From positions 18,285,639-18,349,638 of the forward strand of contig CM054062.1 of assembly GCA_028641055.1 (NCBI GenBank): 64,000 nt of DNA, written 5' to 3'. The position numbers and the translations under genes are program-made. The notes beneath the pieces are model-generated. The model was not told where the DNA came from and did not search any database. It worked only from the letters and a program-made list of their open reading frames with translations. Source of the DNA: Alopecurus myosuroides. Taxonomy: Eukaryota > Streptophyta > Magnoliopsida > Poales > Poaceae. Shown here in pieces: positions 1-11,095 of this stretch; within the stretch, counting starts at the first letter, position 1; the number at the start of each line of letters is the position of its first letter.

Positions 1-2
1 TT

Positions 3-1140
3 TGCGCGGCTAGACAGATAGTACGGCGCAGCAAATCTTTTCGGGTGATCCAAGGAGAGCTGTACAAGCAAAGCATATCAGGAGTACTCCAAAGATGCAT
101 TGCACCCGAGGATGGCAAGGAGCTGCTCCATGACATACACCAAGGCGACTGCGGGCACCACGCAAGCTGGAGAGCAATCGTGGGAAAAGCTTTCCGTGCA
201 GGATTCTACTGGCTCACGGCGGCCAGAGACGCTAAAGATCTCGTAGACAGATGCAATGTCTGTCAAAGGTTCGCTCCCAAGCCACACGCACCGGCCACGA
301 AACTCCACATGATACCTATCGCCTGGCCCTTCGCTCAATGGGGGATAGACATGGTGGGACCTCAACGGAATTCAACAGCCGGAGGATACACCCACCTCCT
401 ATTAGCAGTCGACAAATTCACGATATGGATAGAGGCTACTCCAGTCACTTCACAACACGCCGAGTGCGCCGTGAGATTCCTCAACTCCATCGTGTGTAGG
501 TTCGGTATCCCGCACAACATCATCACGGATAATGGGAGCAACTTCACAGCCAAAGAAACTCCGGACTTCTCTGAGGAAAAAGGGATAAACCTCAGCTTCG
601 CCTCGGTGGCACACCCGCAAACTAACGGCCAAGTCGAACGATCCAACGGATTAATTTCGACTGGCCTAAAGAAGCGGCTACTCACTTGGCTACACCCAGC
701 AGCAGGGCACTGGGCCGAAGAATTACCATCAGTGTTATGGAGCCTGCGAACAACACCAAATCGGTCGACAAACTACACGCCATTCTTCATGGTATATGGA
801 GTTGAAGCCGTGCTACCCGAGGATGTCAAATTCAGCGCCCCGCGAGTCGTTGCATACAACGAAGAGACCTCAAACAAGACACTCACAGAGGACATGGACG
901 CACTGGATGAGATCAGGGACATTGCACTCGCAAGATCTGCAGTCACCACATACGCCACAGATCCTTCGTGTACTGCGACTCAAGCAAAAGGAGGGGCACA
1001 AGCTAGAGCCACCATGGGAAGGACCCTTCATCATACACGAAGTTATCCCGGGAGGCGCCTATCGTTTGAAGAACCCAAATACAGGCGGTATCAAGTCCAA
1101 CCCGTGGAACGTGGCGCACCTCTACAAGTTCTACCCTTAG
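3..1140 (+). pseudogene. Tat-1 pol fragment: integrase, frameshifted
   Basis: This is the C-terminal end of a Gypsy polyprotein, with the frame open to the left window edge. Integrase inserts retroelement cDNA into host DNA. Visible parts, numbered from position 45, are the HHCC zinc finger (about H32, H38, C70, C73), the motif WGIDMVGP with D102, the motif IITDNGSN with D162, and NGQVERSN with E198. Together these form the DD35E-type catalytic triad. Near position 955-965 the frame changes: the C-terminal part, ending PWNVAHLYKFYP before a stop at 1138-1140, lies in another frame. Residues usually found between the integrase core and the DLVLR-type motif are missing, which suggests a small deletion. 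The copy is therefore inactive in its C-terminal region although the catalytic residues survive. Confidence 0.85.
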
Positions 1141-1527
1141 GGTTTAATCTTCTAGTCGCAAGAAATAAGGCTGTACCAGCCACTTTGTAACTCGAGCAAA
1201 TACATGGCTTCCCAGCCATAGCAATAAAAACATGGTTTCTCAACCATAGCTATAAAGACTATCTAGTCGCAATCTTTATCGATTATTTTCTTTCTACATG
1301 CTAAACGACAGGTCACACCCTCAAACACACGGGGGCTACGCCTAACTAGCATCATCAACGACTTCGAGCACTTACGCTCGATAAAAACGATACAAGGTAA
1401 AACAAGGTTCACACCTTATAAACACCTTAAATTAATCGATTAAGACATACAAGGTCACAAGGTAAACACCTTAAGACACCTTAAAAAGCTACAACACACA
1501 AAGTACATACACCTTGAGGATCTACAA

Positions 1528-2360
1528 CTACTGTCGAGCAGCGACCTCTTGAAGCAATCGCTCGGTCTCCGCCGCCGTCAATCGAATAATCCGCCCAACA
1601 GAAGGACGCACAACCTCATACTGAGGGATAAAATCTACACGTGGACCTTGGGTGTCACGGAGTCGCGCCACAGAGTTGAAGTTAACCTCGGGATGCCACA
1701 AACGCACGAAGGCGAGCGCCATCTGAGCTCCACAGATGAGCTGTTGGCGCACACACTCGCGAACATCCCCCACCCGACGGAATAGCCTAAGCAAGCCACT
1801 CAAGCTATCTGGGACAACACCAGAAGGGTAAAACGCCCGATGGACATAAGAGAGAGCCTCTCGACAAGACTCAACGAGTATCTGTGCTTGACTCGCCTGG
1901 TACTTCAGGGTAGCCAAGATAAAACCTTGGCTCCAGTCAGACCAGAAGTTGTTCGCGTGAGACTTAGAGCTGCCCGACTCGTGAACAATATGGTTGTCCA
2001 CCCAATGACACTCGTAGAATCCATCAGGCTCAACAACTGCACGGATAGCAAGCACGTCAAAACAAAAACAGCAATCATCGACAAGTACTCGGGGGCTCGC
2101 AAAATTTACAGAGCATGTTCTTTGGAACACTCGATAGCTCCTCCATTACAAATTGCTCGCGCTCCGCCGCAAGTTTTTGCTTCGACTTGGCAACATCAGC
2201 CACGCCTCACAGAGCCTTCAGCTTACGACTGCCATCCATGACACGGTCACGGAGCGACATAAACGTACTGGCAGCAGCAACCAACGGATCAACCAAAGAA
2301 GAAGCTCCACTCGACGAACCTCCGCTGGAATCAATCACCTGGAAAGAACAACAAAGATTC
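1528..2360 (-). pseudogene. Second Tat-1 antisense C-terminal module (duplicate-like)
   Basis: The minus strand again encodes a Ser-rich linker and a short helical segment (about 2350-2150), then a 150-residue C-terminal domain (about 1980-1528, ending LLQEVAARQ and a stop). Its layout parallels the neighbouring module at 2563-2990. Both contain a stretch of the type VPPTLSGLL or VPDSLSGLL, followed by a conserved helical block with ALA or AIQ and a final Arg/Glu-rich helix. I read it as a second, diverged copy of the last exons of the antisense gene or as a second antisense gene. No upstream start was found, and whether it is spliced to the first unit is unknown. No function is known. Confidence 0.45.
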
Positions 2361-2562
2361 AGAGACAGTACAATACCCCACTCGAGAATATACCACCCAA
2401 GATTTTCGGGTGCTCGGGGGCTACTCCCATCAGGAGAATACAAAGTAAGGCGCAAATATAAAACGTTGACACTTTCGAAAACATGTTGATTGGACAAAAT
2501 AAAATATGGGAATACATCCCAAGGTTCATTATATATGAAGGAATACATAAACAAGAATTATT

Positions 2563-5560
2563 CTACGGAACTACAGAGGTAGTTCCACTCGCAGCAGGCT
2601 GTCCTTTACGCCCGACGCGGGAGAGTACCCCAGAAAGCATCTTCGAAAGCTCCTCAGCGCGGTCGCCAAAAGGACGGAGTGCTACCTTTTTGCCTAGGGA
2701 GTCGCGTGGAACCTCCGAGTACACCTTCTCCAGGTCACCCGAGACACCATGCGCCAGGGAAAACTGGATAGCTGTCTTGGCCCCACACTCGGTCTGCGCA
2801 AGCGAGTACTCATGGAGGATATCTTCATAGCCTAGGAAAACTTGCAGCAGACCACTCAGAGTAGGCGGAACCGCCACATCCACGAGCAGGCGCTCATGGA
2901 ACTGCGTCAGCCCTCGGGTAGCGTCATGGACGAGGGAGTAGACCCTGTTCGCATCCTCCTGAAGGTGAACACACGAGTCGGAGAGAGCATCGAGCCGCAT
3001 TTGTCCGGGCAGCTCCAACCCAACTCCAATGGTGTCTAAGACAAAGACAGAACAAGTATCAGAAAAGGAAAAGGACAAGCCACAGTCGAAGGAATATAAA
3101 ACGCAACTCACCAGCAAGTTTCTGAGCCAGGGGACGGATGATGCCGACAAGATCATTGTCGTGCTTCAAGCTCGCCTTCTCCAGCTGCTTCAGAGCTTCC
3201 TGGGCCTCCGCGAGACTATTGGACGAGCGCTTGCTTATGGATTCTAACTCCTTTCGAGTGGACTCTAGCTCCGTCTCAAGGGTTTTCACCCAAGAAAGAG
3301 CCTCCACCTTCTCAGCCTTCAAGCGGGTAACTTCATCTGCAATTCGAAAAGACGCGATTGGAACAACAATTGCAACCAGGAAGAAACGGTGAAGGCAAAA
3401 GTGTGTGCCAGCTTACCTTGCAGGGAGCGGCTGTCCTGGATGAGCTGGTCGCGATCCACCCGAAGAGAAACGCAGTCGCTTCAGCCAAAGAACTCGCCGC
3501 CCGAAAGCAGCGAGGGAATCAAGAAGGGCCTACAAAAACTCCGAGTCAAAATTAGAGAGACATCACTTGAGCCTATACATGACTGTACACAGTCAAGTAT
3601 AGCCTCGGGGTCTACTCCCATCGGGACCACTGCCGTGCACCCCATGAAAAACAAAATCAAGAAACAGACCAAAAAAGAAAAACTTCGACTCTAGTCCATG
3701 GCCAACTGCAAGCAATTAACCATAGACTTGGGGGATACTCCCATCGGGAGCAGTGACGTGCACCCGATAAAGAAAAACATGCAAGACAGGTCGCCAGAAA
3801 GGAAAAAAAAACTTTACCTTGCCCTGAGCAGTGGACAAGGGATCCGCCGAGCTACCTGAGCCCTCCCGGCTAGCAGACGCTCCAGCAACCGCAGGTTGTC
3901 CACCCGCGAAGCTAGGCATCCCATACTCCGGAGCTTCAGTCGCCTTTGCTGGGCTCGGAGATCTTCTAGTAAGATCTGCAGCAGGAGCAGGGTCCACGGC
4001 GACCTCCTTCCTCTTCACAGATGGAATCAAGGAAGTGAACTGGCCCGCGCTAATGGTTGTGAGACTGCTACAAAAGATGGAATCAGACGAAGAAAAGACG
4101 GAAGAAAATTTGCGACTAAGAACAGGCTGCACAGGACTTACTCATCCTCGTCATCATCTTCATGAACATCCGGGTTCCAGGCAGTGGAGATCTTCGACTG
4201 ACGACCCGGAGGAGGGAGCACGTTGAGAGGAGTCACCCGAAGGGGCTCGACCTCCTTGACGGGTTCATCACCCAAGGAACTATCCTTCGAGGTGACTTCG
4301 TCCTCCTCCGGCATGCGGCGCTTGTGGTGGTGGAGCTATTCGCTGTCCGACTCCTCCTCCTAATCCACATTGTCGCGTTCAGAGCTTGAATCAGCATCCG
4401 CGATGCTGGTTTCGTGGGGAGCCTCAATGTTACTCGCTGTCCGACTCCTCCTCTTAATCCACATTGTCTGAAACAGGCGGATAGCATGTCGCCACGTCCC
4501 GATTCTACATAAGTAAAGAAGAAAAGGAAGAAGCATTTCACTCGACGAAAAACAAAGCAGAAAAGAACAAAATCAAAGGAGAAAATAGGAAACTCACCTC
4601 AGTCAGAGGGTTCCCTGCCTCAAGTGTGTTGAGAGGGAACATCGAGTAGCCCTCTCCCTTCTTCAAATTGGTGATAGCCACGATTTTCTTATCGAACTCG
4701 GCGTTCGAAAGAACATCGTCGCATACACGGCTCGAGTCGTTGGCGCCCGTGTAATCCCACATGGCGGTTGGCCTCTATTGGAGGGGCTGGATTCTCCGAC
4801 GCAGGAACCCACCCGACAGATGTATCCCGTTCAGCGGAGTCCGTAGCTCCTTGTCCCGAAAGCGCGCCACCTTCGCGAGTAAAGGGGCGACAACTTTACC
4901 TTCTTCGTCTGTAAGCGAGTGCAGCCAAGACTTCCGTCGCTTCAGAACGGCGAATGGATGGAACTCGGGGACGCCACCTGCGCTGTCATCGACAACATAG
5001 AACCATTTTCGGCGCTACCCCTGTGCCAAATCGACGAAGTACATCTCCATGTAGGGGATATCCTTGTTCACCTGGATCCCAAAACCTCTAGTCCGCAGCG
5101 GCTCCCCCACCTTCTCGCCTGGCCGCTTCCTCTCCCGAAAGATCTGCACCTTGAAGATGGCTTTCCAAAGCCCCCAGTGCGTACGGATTCCCAGGAAACA
5201 CTCGCAAAGCACGATAAAGCACGATATGTGCTGAATCACGTTTGGAGGAAGGTCGTGCAGCTATATGCCATAGACATACACCAGCCCGACAAGAAACGGG
5301 TGGAGGGGGAATGACAGGCCTCGGGAGACATGCTCCAAGAAGACGACACGCTCGGTGGCGAGAGGATTGGGAGTCTCCTCCTTCTTGGACAGGCGCATGC
5401 GCCTGAAAGCCTCCGGCGGGAGCAACCCCTCCCTTTGCATCTCGGTGATGATCTTCTTGGTGGTGTTCGCGGCGCGCCAGTTGCCCGTCTTCTTCACGGG
5501 AGGTGTCGCAGAAGCACTCGCCACATCCTTGGAGGGTGCTTGGTGCTCATGGAGAAGGAG
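2563..5560 (-). pseudogene. Tat-1 antisense gene (Transposase_28-like), decayed
   Basis: This is a spliced gene on the strand opposite pol. The first block (about 5560-4598) matches the start of the antisense gene at 18707 in the second Tat element, sharing the pattern NW, a Thr-rich or Lys-rich segment, then an acidic-to-FLEHVSRG-type motif. The family is what Pfam calls putative gypsy type transposon (PF04195); its function is unknown. Exon 1 has in-frame TAG codons at 5261-5263 and 5015-5017. Its donor is at 4597 (GTGAGTT on the minus strand). Downstream are an acidic linker (about 4470-4140), a Ser/Pro/Ala-rich exon (about 4060-3820), a coiled-coil exon (about 3345-3110) and a helical C-terminal exon ending at 2563. 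A 37-bp piece of the acidic linker is duplicated (4337 and 4431). I infer an inactive copy. Exon limits are approximate. Confidence 0.65.
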
Positions 5561-5921
5561 GTGTGCGCAAGGAAGGAGAAAGTGATTAAGAGCCAGGAAA
5601 GTTACCCCTCTCTTAAAGTACAATACTTATACCCGAGCAAGGCCAATCCAGGCCATAGATCTGCAAAATGTGGCATCCATCGCAGCAGCCACGCGTGAAG
5701 CGGAAAAGAGGCGGAGGGGGACAGTTACCCCCGAATGATCTTTACGAAAAGATAGTGCGTATTTACAGCGAGCAACCAGCGGAAAAACCGGGGCACGACC
5801 GATCGTTTCTGGTCAAAAATCCGACACGGTGGTCCTGCGCGCTCTGCCCCACTTCATCACGTCCCATCGGGAGCAGTCGGAGCGATCGAGTGCGCAGTGA
5901 CGTCACTGGGCACCTCACGAC

Positions 5922-6205
5922 ACGCGAAATTTCTTTCGTATAAGCATCAAAACGCGAAATTTCTTTCGCATGGACACCCTGACACGAAATCTCTTTCGTA
6001 TGGGCACATCAAGACGCGAAATTTCTTTCGCATAGACACCCTGACACAAAATCTCTTTCATATGGGCACATCAAAACGCGAAATTTCTTTCGCACGGACA
6101 CCCTGACATGAAATCTCTTTCGTATGGGCACATCAAGATGAAATTTCTTTTATATAAACACACTTGACGCGAAACTTCTTCCGTATAAACTTTGTAAAAA
6201 TTTCT
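5922..6205. repeat. 62-bp tandem repeat of two 31-bp half-units
   Basis: The block is built on the core CGAAATTTCTTTCG, which recurs at 5925, 5953, 6015 and 6077. A related half-unit with GAAATCTCTTTCG lies between the copies. The full period is 62 bp and the last units are degenerate. The core includes the palindrome GAAATTTC. It sits in the Tat-1 3' region, upstream (on the minus strand) of the antisense gene and about 640 bp before the LTR, so it could be a promoter-like or structural repeat. That role is inference. Confidence 0.85.
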
Positions 6206-6832
6206 TTCACACAAGATCAAGAAAAAGGAAGATTTCTTCACCGGAAGGATCGCGGGAACATGATTAAGGTAAAATCGCGAGTGTTCGGCTCCCGCAACTC
6301 TACCACACGATGTACTTCCACATCCTTATCCTGGATCGTTCGGCCGACTAGGCACATCTGGATGCCGTATTCTTTCGAGTACGAAGGTAAAACCAAAGGA
6401 TCTCTCCTGTGGGCCTGGAATCGCACTCAAGCTGCGTCCTCCGGTAAATTTTCCGTGTCAACAACATGAAGAAAAATCCTCGCGGACGCGCCGGGTACCC
6501 CTTTAGGTTAAGTTCGACTCGGTAAGACCTCCACGGCCCAATCGCAACAATCACCTTGCCGGATTCGAGTCGGAGGTCTCGAATTCGTGTAGGCCAGAAC
6601 CGTTTTTGCCCTAGATGCAATTAATTGGCCCTGATCTTTCGGGAGATCCTAGCGGCTGAGCCACATCTTTCTGCAAAAACAGCCAACACAAGGCACATTT
6701 ATCACTCGATGCTCGATTACATGCGCTTCGCGCATAGGGTATACATCCTCAAACCCAGACGATTGAATGACCAATCGAAGAAATCAAGCACGAACTTTGA
6801 GTGCTTACCCAACTACTCTCAATCGAATAAAC

Positions 6833-6845
6833 ACTCGGGGGCTAC
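6833..6845 (+). other. Polypurine tract of Tat-1
   Basis: ACTCGGGGGCTAC lies directly before the LTR start TGACATGGGG. The polypurine tract primes plus-strand DNA synthesis in LTR retrotransposons. The second Tat element has a similar tract, TGGGGACTAC, in the same place. Confidence 0.75.
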
Positions 6846-7310
6846 TGACATGGGGATGACTCCTGGACCTGTCGGGTGAGCCTACCCGGTCCAAGGCCCA
6901 AGACCTAGGCCCAAAGAGAGGTCTTGTCCTACGTTACTAGAAGGCCCAATGAAGGCCCACCAGCGAAACTTGCGGGTCAAGAAGGAAACTCCTACCGACC
7001 TAGAACTAGGGTTTGTAACCCCCCCCCCCCCGGACACGGTTTGAGAGCTAGCCACCTAAATAAGGCTAGGAGAACCACCGAGGGGGGATCCAATCTACTT
7101 TTCACCACCACAACCTTGAGCTTGAGACCATACTCTCGACTTGAGCACCCCCCATTGTAACCGATCTACTGATAATACATATCGAAAGAGAAGGAGTAAG
7201 GGTTTTACCTCTACGAGGGCCCCGAACCTGGGTAAATCGTGCCCCATGTTAGCCGACGATCGTCAATAGCGCCTTTACGTTCTCTTAATCGAAACCCTAC
7301 CGGATCATCA
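6846..7310 (+). repeat. 3' LTR of Tat-1 (465 bp)
   Basis: It starts TGACATGGGG directly after the PPT and ends GGATCATCA, giving TG...CA ends. It contains a poly-C run near 7020 and an A/T-rich TATA-like stretch near 7050. The length is close to the 480-bp LTRs of the other Tat element. The partner LTR is outside the window, so the right end is inferred from the CA end and from the switch to LINE coding sequence at 7311. Confidence 0.7.
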
Positions 7311-7660
7311 GAGGGACTTGTTGAGATGACTAATCGACAATGGTCCTTACAGAGGGGAAGAAATGAGAGCTTTTGTGTCTTGGCTATATAACTTAAATAT
7401 TCCAGTGGGATACAATTGGCTTATTCTTGGTGATTTTAATTTCACTAGATCCAATGAGAATAGAAATAAGGGTGAAGGTGATGTTAATGATATGTTCTAA
7501 TTTACTGAGGAAATTGGGCATTTGGGTTTATTGGAGCTTCCTATTAAGGGCATATCATACACATGGTCAAATATGCAGGCAAATCCTCTTCTAATTCAAC
7601 TTGATTGGTTTTTTACTTCGGTTAATTGGACTATCTGCTATCCTAATTCTGTGGTGTTAC
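7311..7660 (+). pseudogene. LINE fragment: endonuclease domain (ORF2 5' part)
   Basis: Reading on the plus strand gives a LINE endonuclease-type sequence, with a GDFNF motif, then RSNENRNKGEGDVNDMF and later YTWSNMQANPLL. These are hallmarks of the apurinic-like endonuclease of plant L1 elements, which nicks the target DNA. An in-frame stop (TAA at about 7498) breaks it. It is cut on the left by Tat-1 and on the right by an Athila LTR at 7661. Its 3' part reappears at 13501. Confidence 0.75.
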
Positions 7661-9125
7661 TGATACGTCCATTTTGCATCACTATTTCATATCATAATTT
7701 ATTATTATTCATCGATATATTTCATATTTAGAGATGATACTTATGTTATTTCATCTATTTTGCATGTATTACAATTATTGGAGAATAATTTGCCGGGACC
7801 AAAAATCTGCGGGAAAAAGCACCGTCAAGATACCATATTTTTGAAGATCAGAAGAAGAAGGAAAACATCGGAGAGTTCTTAAGTTGCCACATGACGGAGC
7901 TAGCCAGGAGGGGAGCTAGAGGGGGGCCACCATGGGCCCACACCACCTGCTGGCGCCCCCCCCCCATTGGCCACGACGCCACATGGTGTGGCTACCCTGG
8001 CCTACCACTGGCAGCCCCCTTTCGCGTACTTCATCCCTAGGGAACCCTAAGACCTAGAGAACCATTGAGGAAATATTCCGCCTACTCCTCGGGGCGGAAA
8101 ACAACACAGAAAAGCTCTCCGACAGGGAGAAATCTTTCGGGGAAATTCCTTCCTGGAAGGGTAAATCATCGCCATCATCATCGTAATCACACCAGGCAAC
8201 ATCATTATCATCATCATCACCACCAGCACCATCATCCTCACCATCCACCTGTGTACCGCTGTAAGAATTATGGTTCTATATCATTTTTTTCCAGTAGATC
8301 TCTCTCCCGGTGTGAATTACTAGTTTTTAGTTGATTCTTACGAGATTTATCGGTGTTTGCACTTTATGACCAGATTGTTATTCATCATTATATCACCTCT
8401 GATCATGATCCATATGATGTCTTGTGAGTAGTTTGTTTAGTTCTTGAGGACATGGGAGAAGTCAAGATGTTAGTAGTGGAATTAGGTTGAAGTAATATTT
8501 ACTGGTTTGATATTTAAGTTATGGTGTTGTTCTTCTAGTGGTGTATTGTGAACATCGACTACATGATACTTCACCTTTATGGGCCTAGAGGGATGCATTG
8601 TGTATTAGGCTACTAATTGTGGGGTTGACGATGCATGAGGGAGTGTAGGATCCTAGAGTTTAAGGTTGTGGTTAGATTTATCTTAATTACTTTCTTGTAG
8701 TTGTGGATTCTTGCAAGGGGTATAATCACAAGTATGTATCAGTCCAAGTAGGGTAGTGCATTAGCATAGGTTCATCCACAAAACACCTATCGAAACAATA
8801 AACATTAATCAACTGTAGGAAACGAAAGCGCTTGACGAAATTCCCATGTGTCCTCGAGAACGTTTGGTCATCATAAGTAAACCAGTCGGCTTGTCCTTTG
8901 TTGTAAAAAGGATTGGACCGCTTGCTGCAATTATTATTACTGTCCTTTATTTACTCGCACTTTATTTATCATCTATATCAAAAACCTCAGGAAACCTGTT
9001 TGCTAGTATTTACAGTGAATCCTTTATTCAACCTGCTTGTCAACACCTTCTTCTCCTCCTTGAGTTCAACACTTTTATTTATCAAAAGTACTACGATACA
9101 CCCCCCCCATACGTGTGGGTCATCA
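7661..9125 (+). repeat. Athila-like LTR A (1465 bp)
   Basis: It begins TGATACGTCCATTTTGCATC and ends GGGTCATCA, 11 bp before the PBS. It contains an ATC/CAC triplet-rich stretch (about 8165-8255), which gives misleading His-rich or Met-rich reading frames. It is visibly diverged from LTR B and lacks about 30 bp that LTR B has near 12075-12110, so it is not a recent copy. Confidence 0.85.
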
Positions 9126-9136
9126 AGACTATTTTC

Positions 9137-9157
9137 TGGCGCAATTGCCGGGAAGTG
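9137..9157 (+). other. Primer binding site A (Athila type)
   Basis: TGGCGCAATTGCCGGGAAGTG follows the LTR after a short spacer. It resembles the Athila-type PBS TGGCGCCGTTGCCGGGGA, usually assigned to tRNA-Asp, with a few substitutions. Confidence 0.7.
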
Positions 9158-9240
9158 AAGCGCTATTGGTAAGTAGAATTAGTAAGGTGAACTTTTACTG
9201 TGAGTGTTATTTTTATTTCTGTCTGCTGTTTTATTTTATT

Positions 9241-10029
9241 ATGGAGAGATCTCCATTTGATTCCTTATTTGGGAGTACTGCTGTCACTTCTAAGGTAGTA
9301 AATGACCTGTTGTTTGCTCAATTGGATCCTTCTAAAATACCTATGAAAATTGTTGAACATGTTATGGATAACTGCTATTTTGGAGATGGAACTGTCCATC
9401 CTGCTGATCATTTACTCTTTATACATGGATTATGTGATTTGTTCATGTGTGCAGGTATTTTAATAGACCAAGTTAAGAGGAAACTATTCTCTTTATCACT
9501 GAAGGGTAGAGCTGCGGAATGGTTTAAGATGTTGAAGAATGGCTCATCTATTGGGTGGGAGGAAATTGTACATCTCTTTTACTCTAAATTCTATCCTCCC
9601 AGTGAGATTCATAAGGATCGGAATCAAATATATAATTTCATTGCCTCATGATGGAGAGAGTATTTCCCAATCTTGGGGAGAATGAAGTTATTAATGCTAA
9701 AATGTCCCATTCATGAGCTCCCCAGTAATATTGTTATTAATAATTTCTATGCAAGACTTTCTCTTCATGATAAGGATTTATTGGATGCTTCTTGTTCTAG
9801 ATCATTTACACGTATGAAAGGAGAAGCTAAATGGAATCTACTTGACCGTATTCAAGATAATACTGAAGGATGGGAGAATGACAAAGGTAGAAAGTCTGGT
9901 ATAAATTATGATTATGAATGCATTAAATATTTTATGGGAACCGATGATTTTCGTAATGTTAGTGTTGTTTATGGCCTTGACTCTCAAATCTTTGCAAACT
10001 GTTTTAAGGCTTTTGCATCCAAACCTTAA
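9241..10029 (+). pseudogene. Athila-type gag remnant A
   Basis: It starts with ATG at 9241 (MERSPFDSLFGS), downstream of the PBS. A Retrotrans_gag-like core is visible, with VKRKLFSLSLKGRAAEWF and a WEEIVHLFYSKFYP motif. This Gag forms the virus-like particle in the family. A frameshift or stop near 9650 splits it into two frames (9241-9651, 9673-10029). The second gag at 12722 shows the same order and helps confirm the reading. No pol follows. Confidence 0.75.
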
Positions 10030-11081
10030 ACCCCAAAACCTTGCCATTTGTGTCCACCATACCTTCCTATATGTGGTATTTCACCGCCACTCCAAGTAAA
10101 TTGCTTGTGTGCTACCGTTAAAACCTTCAAAATTATACATGTTTTGTGCTCTGTTTTTTCTCGTGAGGACGTAGGTAGACTATCTTTATTTAACTCGTTG
10201 ATTAGACTTTACACACCTATACTAGTGGCACATCCGCTTATCCAACTGCTAGAAGAGCTGGCAACGGGGTGCCTAGCCCCAAATGTGGTTACTATAAATT
10301 CTCTTCACTCCTTTTGCCCCTGATTTATCAGTTAAACCATAATTGTGTAAATAAAAGAGAAGAGGGATGATCTAATGACCCCAGTAGAACGGACGTCCTT
10401 CAATGGGATCCGCTCTTGTAAAGTCTAGTTAGCTTGTGACTTGATGTACTGTCTGCTTGCTGATTCGTTGACATAGACATACACCTCTATAAAAAATTGT
10501 TTTCATTACCTCTGTTTATCTAATAAAAATCTCTAGCACATGAGTTAATCCCTATTTCCCTCTGCGAAGGGCCTATCTTTTACTTTTATGTTGAGTCAGT
10601 AAACCTACTCCTTTCTGTATTAAGAAAGCATTTGAATTATTGTGATCCAACCATCTATATGTTGATTTATTCAATCATGTATTTTATGCTTCCTTGTTTA
10701 GTACAATGTTTTTATCTGAATGAATATAACTTTGAAAGTTATCAATGACTGTAAGGAGGCTGTTATGATTGAGCATTTAAAACTCTATAATATAATCTCT
10801 AATATAAAGACTCCAATCAAAAGATAAGTACAATCAGTTAATTGTTCTCTAAACAAGAGCAAAGTTTGCCATAACCAATTATGATTTTCTCTTTGCACAT
10901 TTATTAGGATTCCCTGTACTTGTGTCAAGTTAAATTATATGAGAGGAAGTTGTTGTCTAGAATGACTTGCGTATTGATAAATGTGATGCTTCTTGTCTGT
11001 ATTTTGTTTATCTACACTTCACTCCATAACCAGTGGTATTGTTTACTGAGTTCAGTTTCGCTTGGGGACAAGCGAGATCTA

Positions 11082-11095
11082 AGCTTGGGGGGACT
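11082..11095 (+). other. Polypurine tract of unit A
   Basis: AGCTTGGGGGGACT lies directly before LTR B, which starts TGATACGTCC at 11096. Confidence 0.75.

Larger units (their letters stand above)
1..7310 (+). mobile_element. Tat-lineage Gypsy LTR retrotransposon, 5' part outside window (Tat-1)
   Basis: This is the 3' half of a Ty3/Gypsy element. In order it shows the end of pol (integrase), a 5.7-kb 3' region with decayed genes on the opposite strand, a tandem-repeat block, a polypurine tract and one LTR. The antisense genes, the PPT form CTCGGGGGCTAC and an LTR opening TGACA match the complete Tat-type element at 17110-36759, so I place both in the Tat lineage. The left LTR lies outside the window, so no TSD pair can be checked. 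The sequence to the right (7311 onward) is LINE coding sequence, which indicates that the element inserted into a LINE. Bases 1141-1527, between the integrase and the antisense genes, hold no gene that I can see. Confidence 0.85.

Noticed and set aside
5922..6205. CRISPR-like array
   Set aside because: Units are adjacent and diverged without unique spacers, and the DNA is a plant retrotransposon. It is a simple tandem repeat.
8047..8334. His-rich or Met-rich peptides, and similar ones at 11335-11695
   Set aside because: They are produced by an ATC/CAC triplet repeat in the Athila LTRs.
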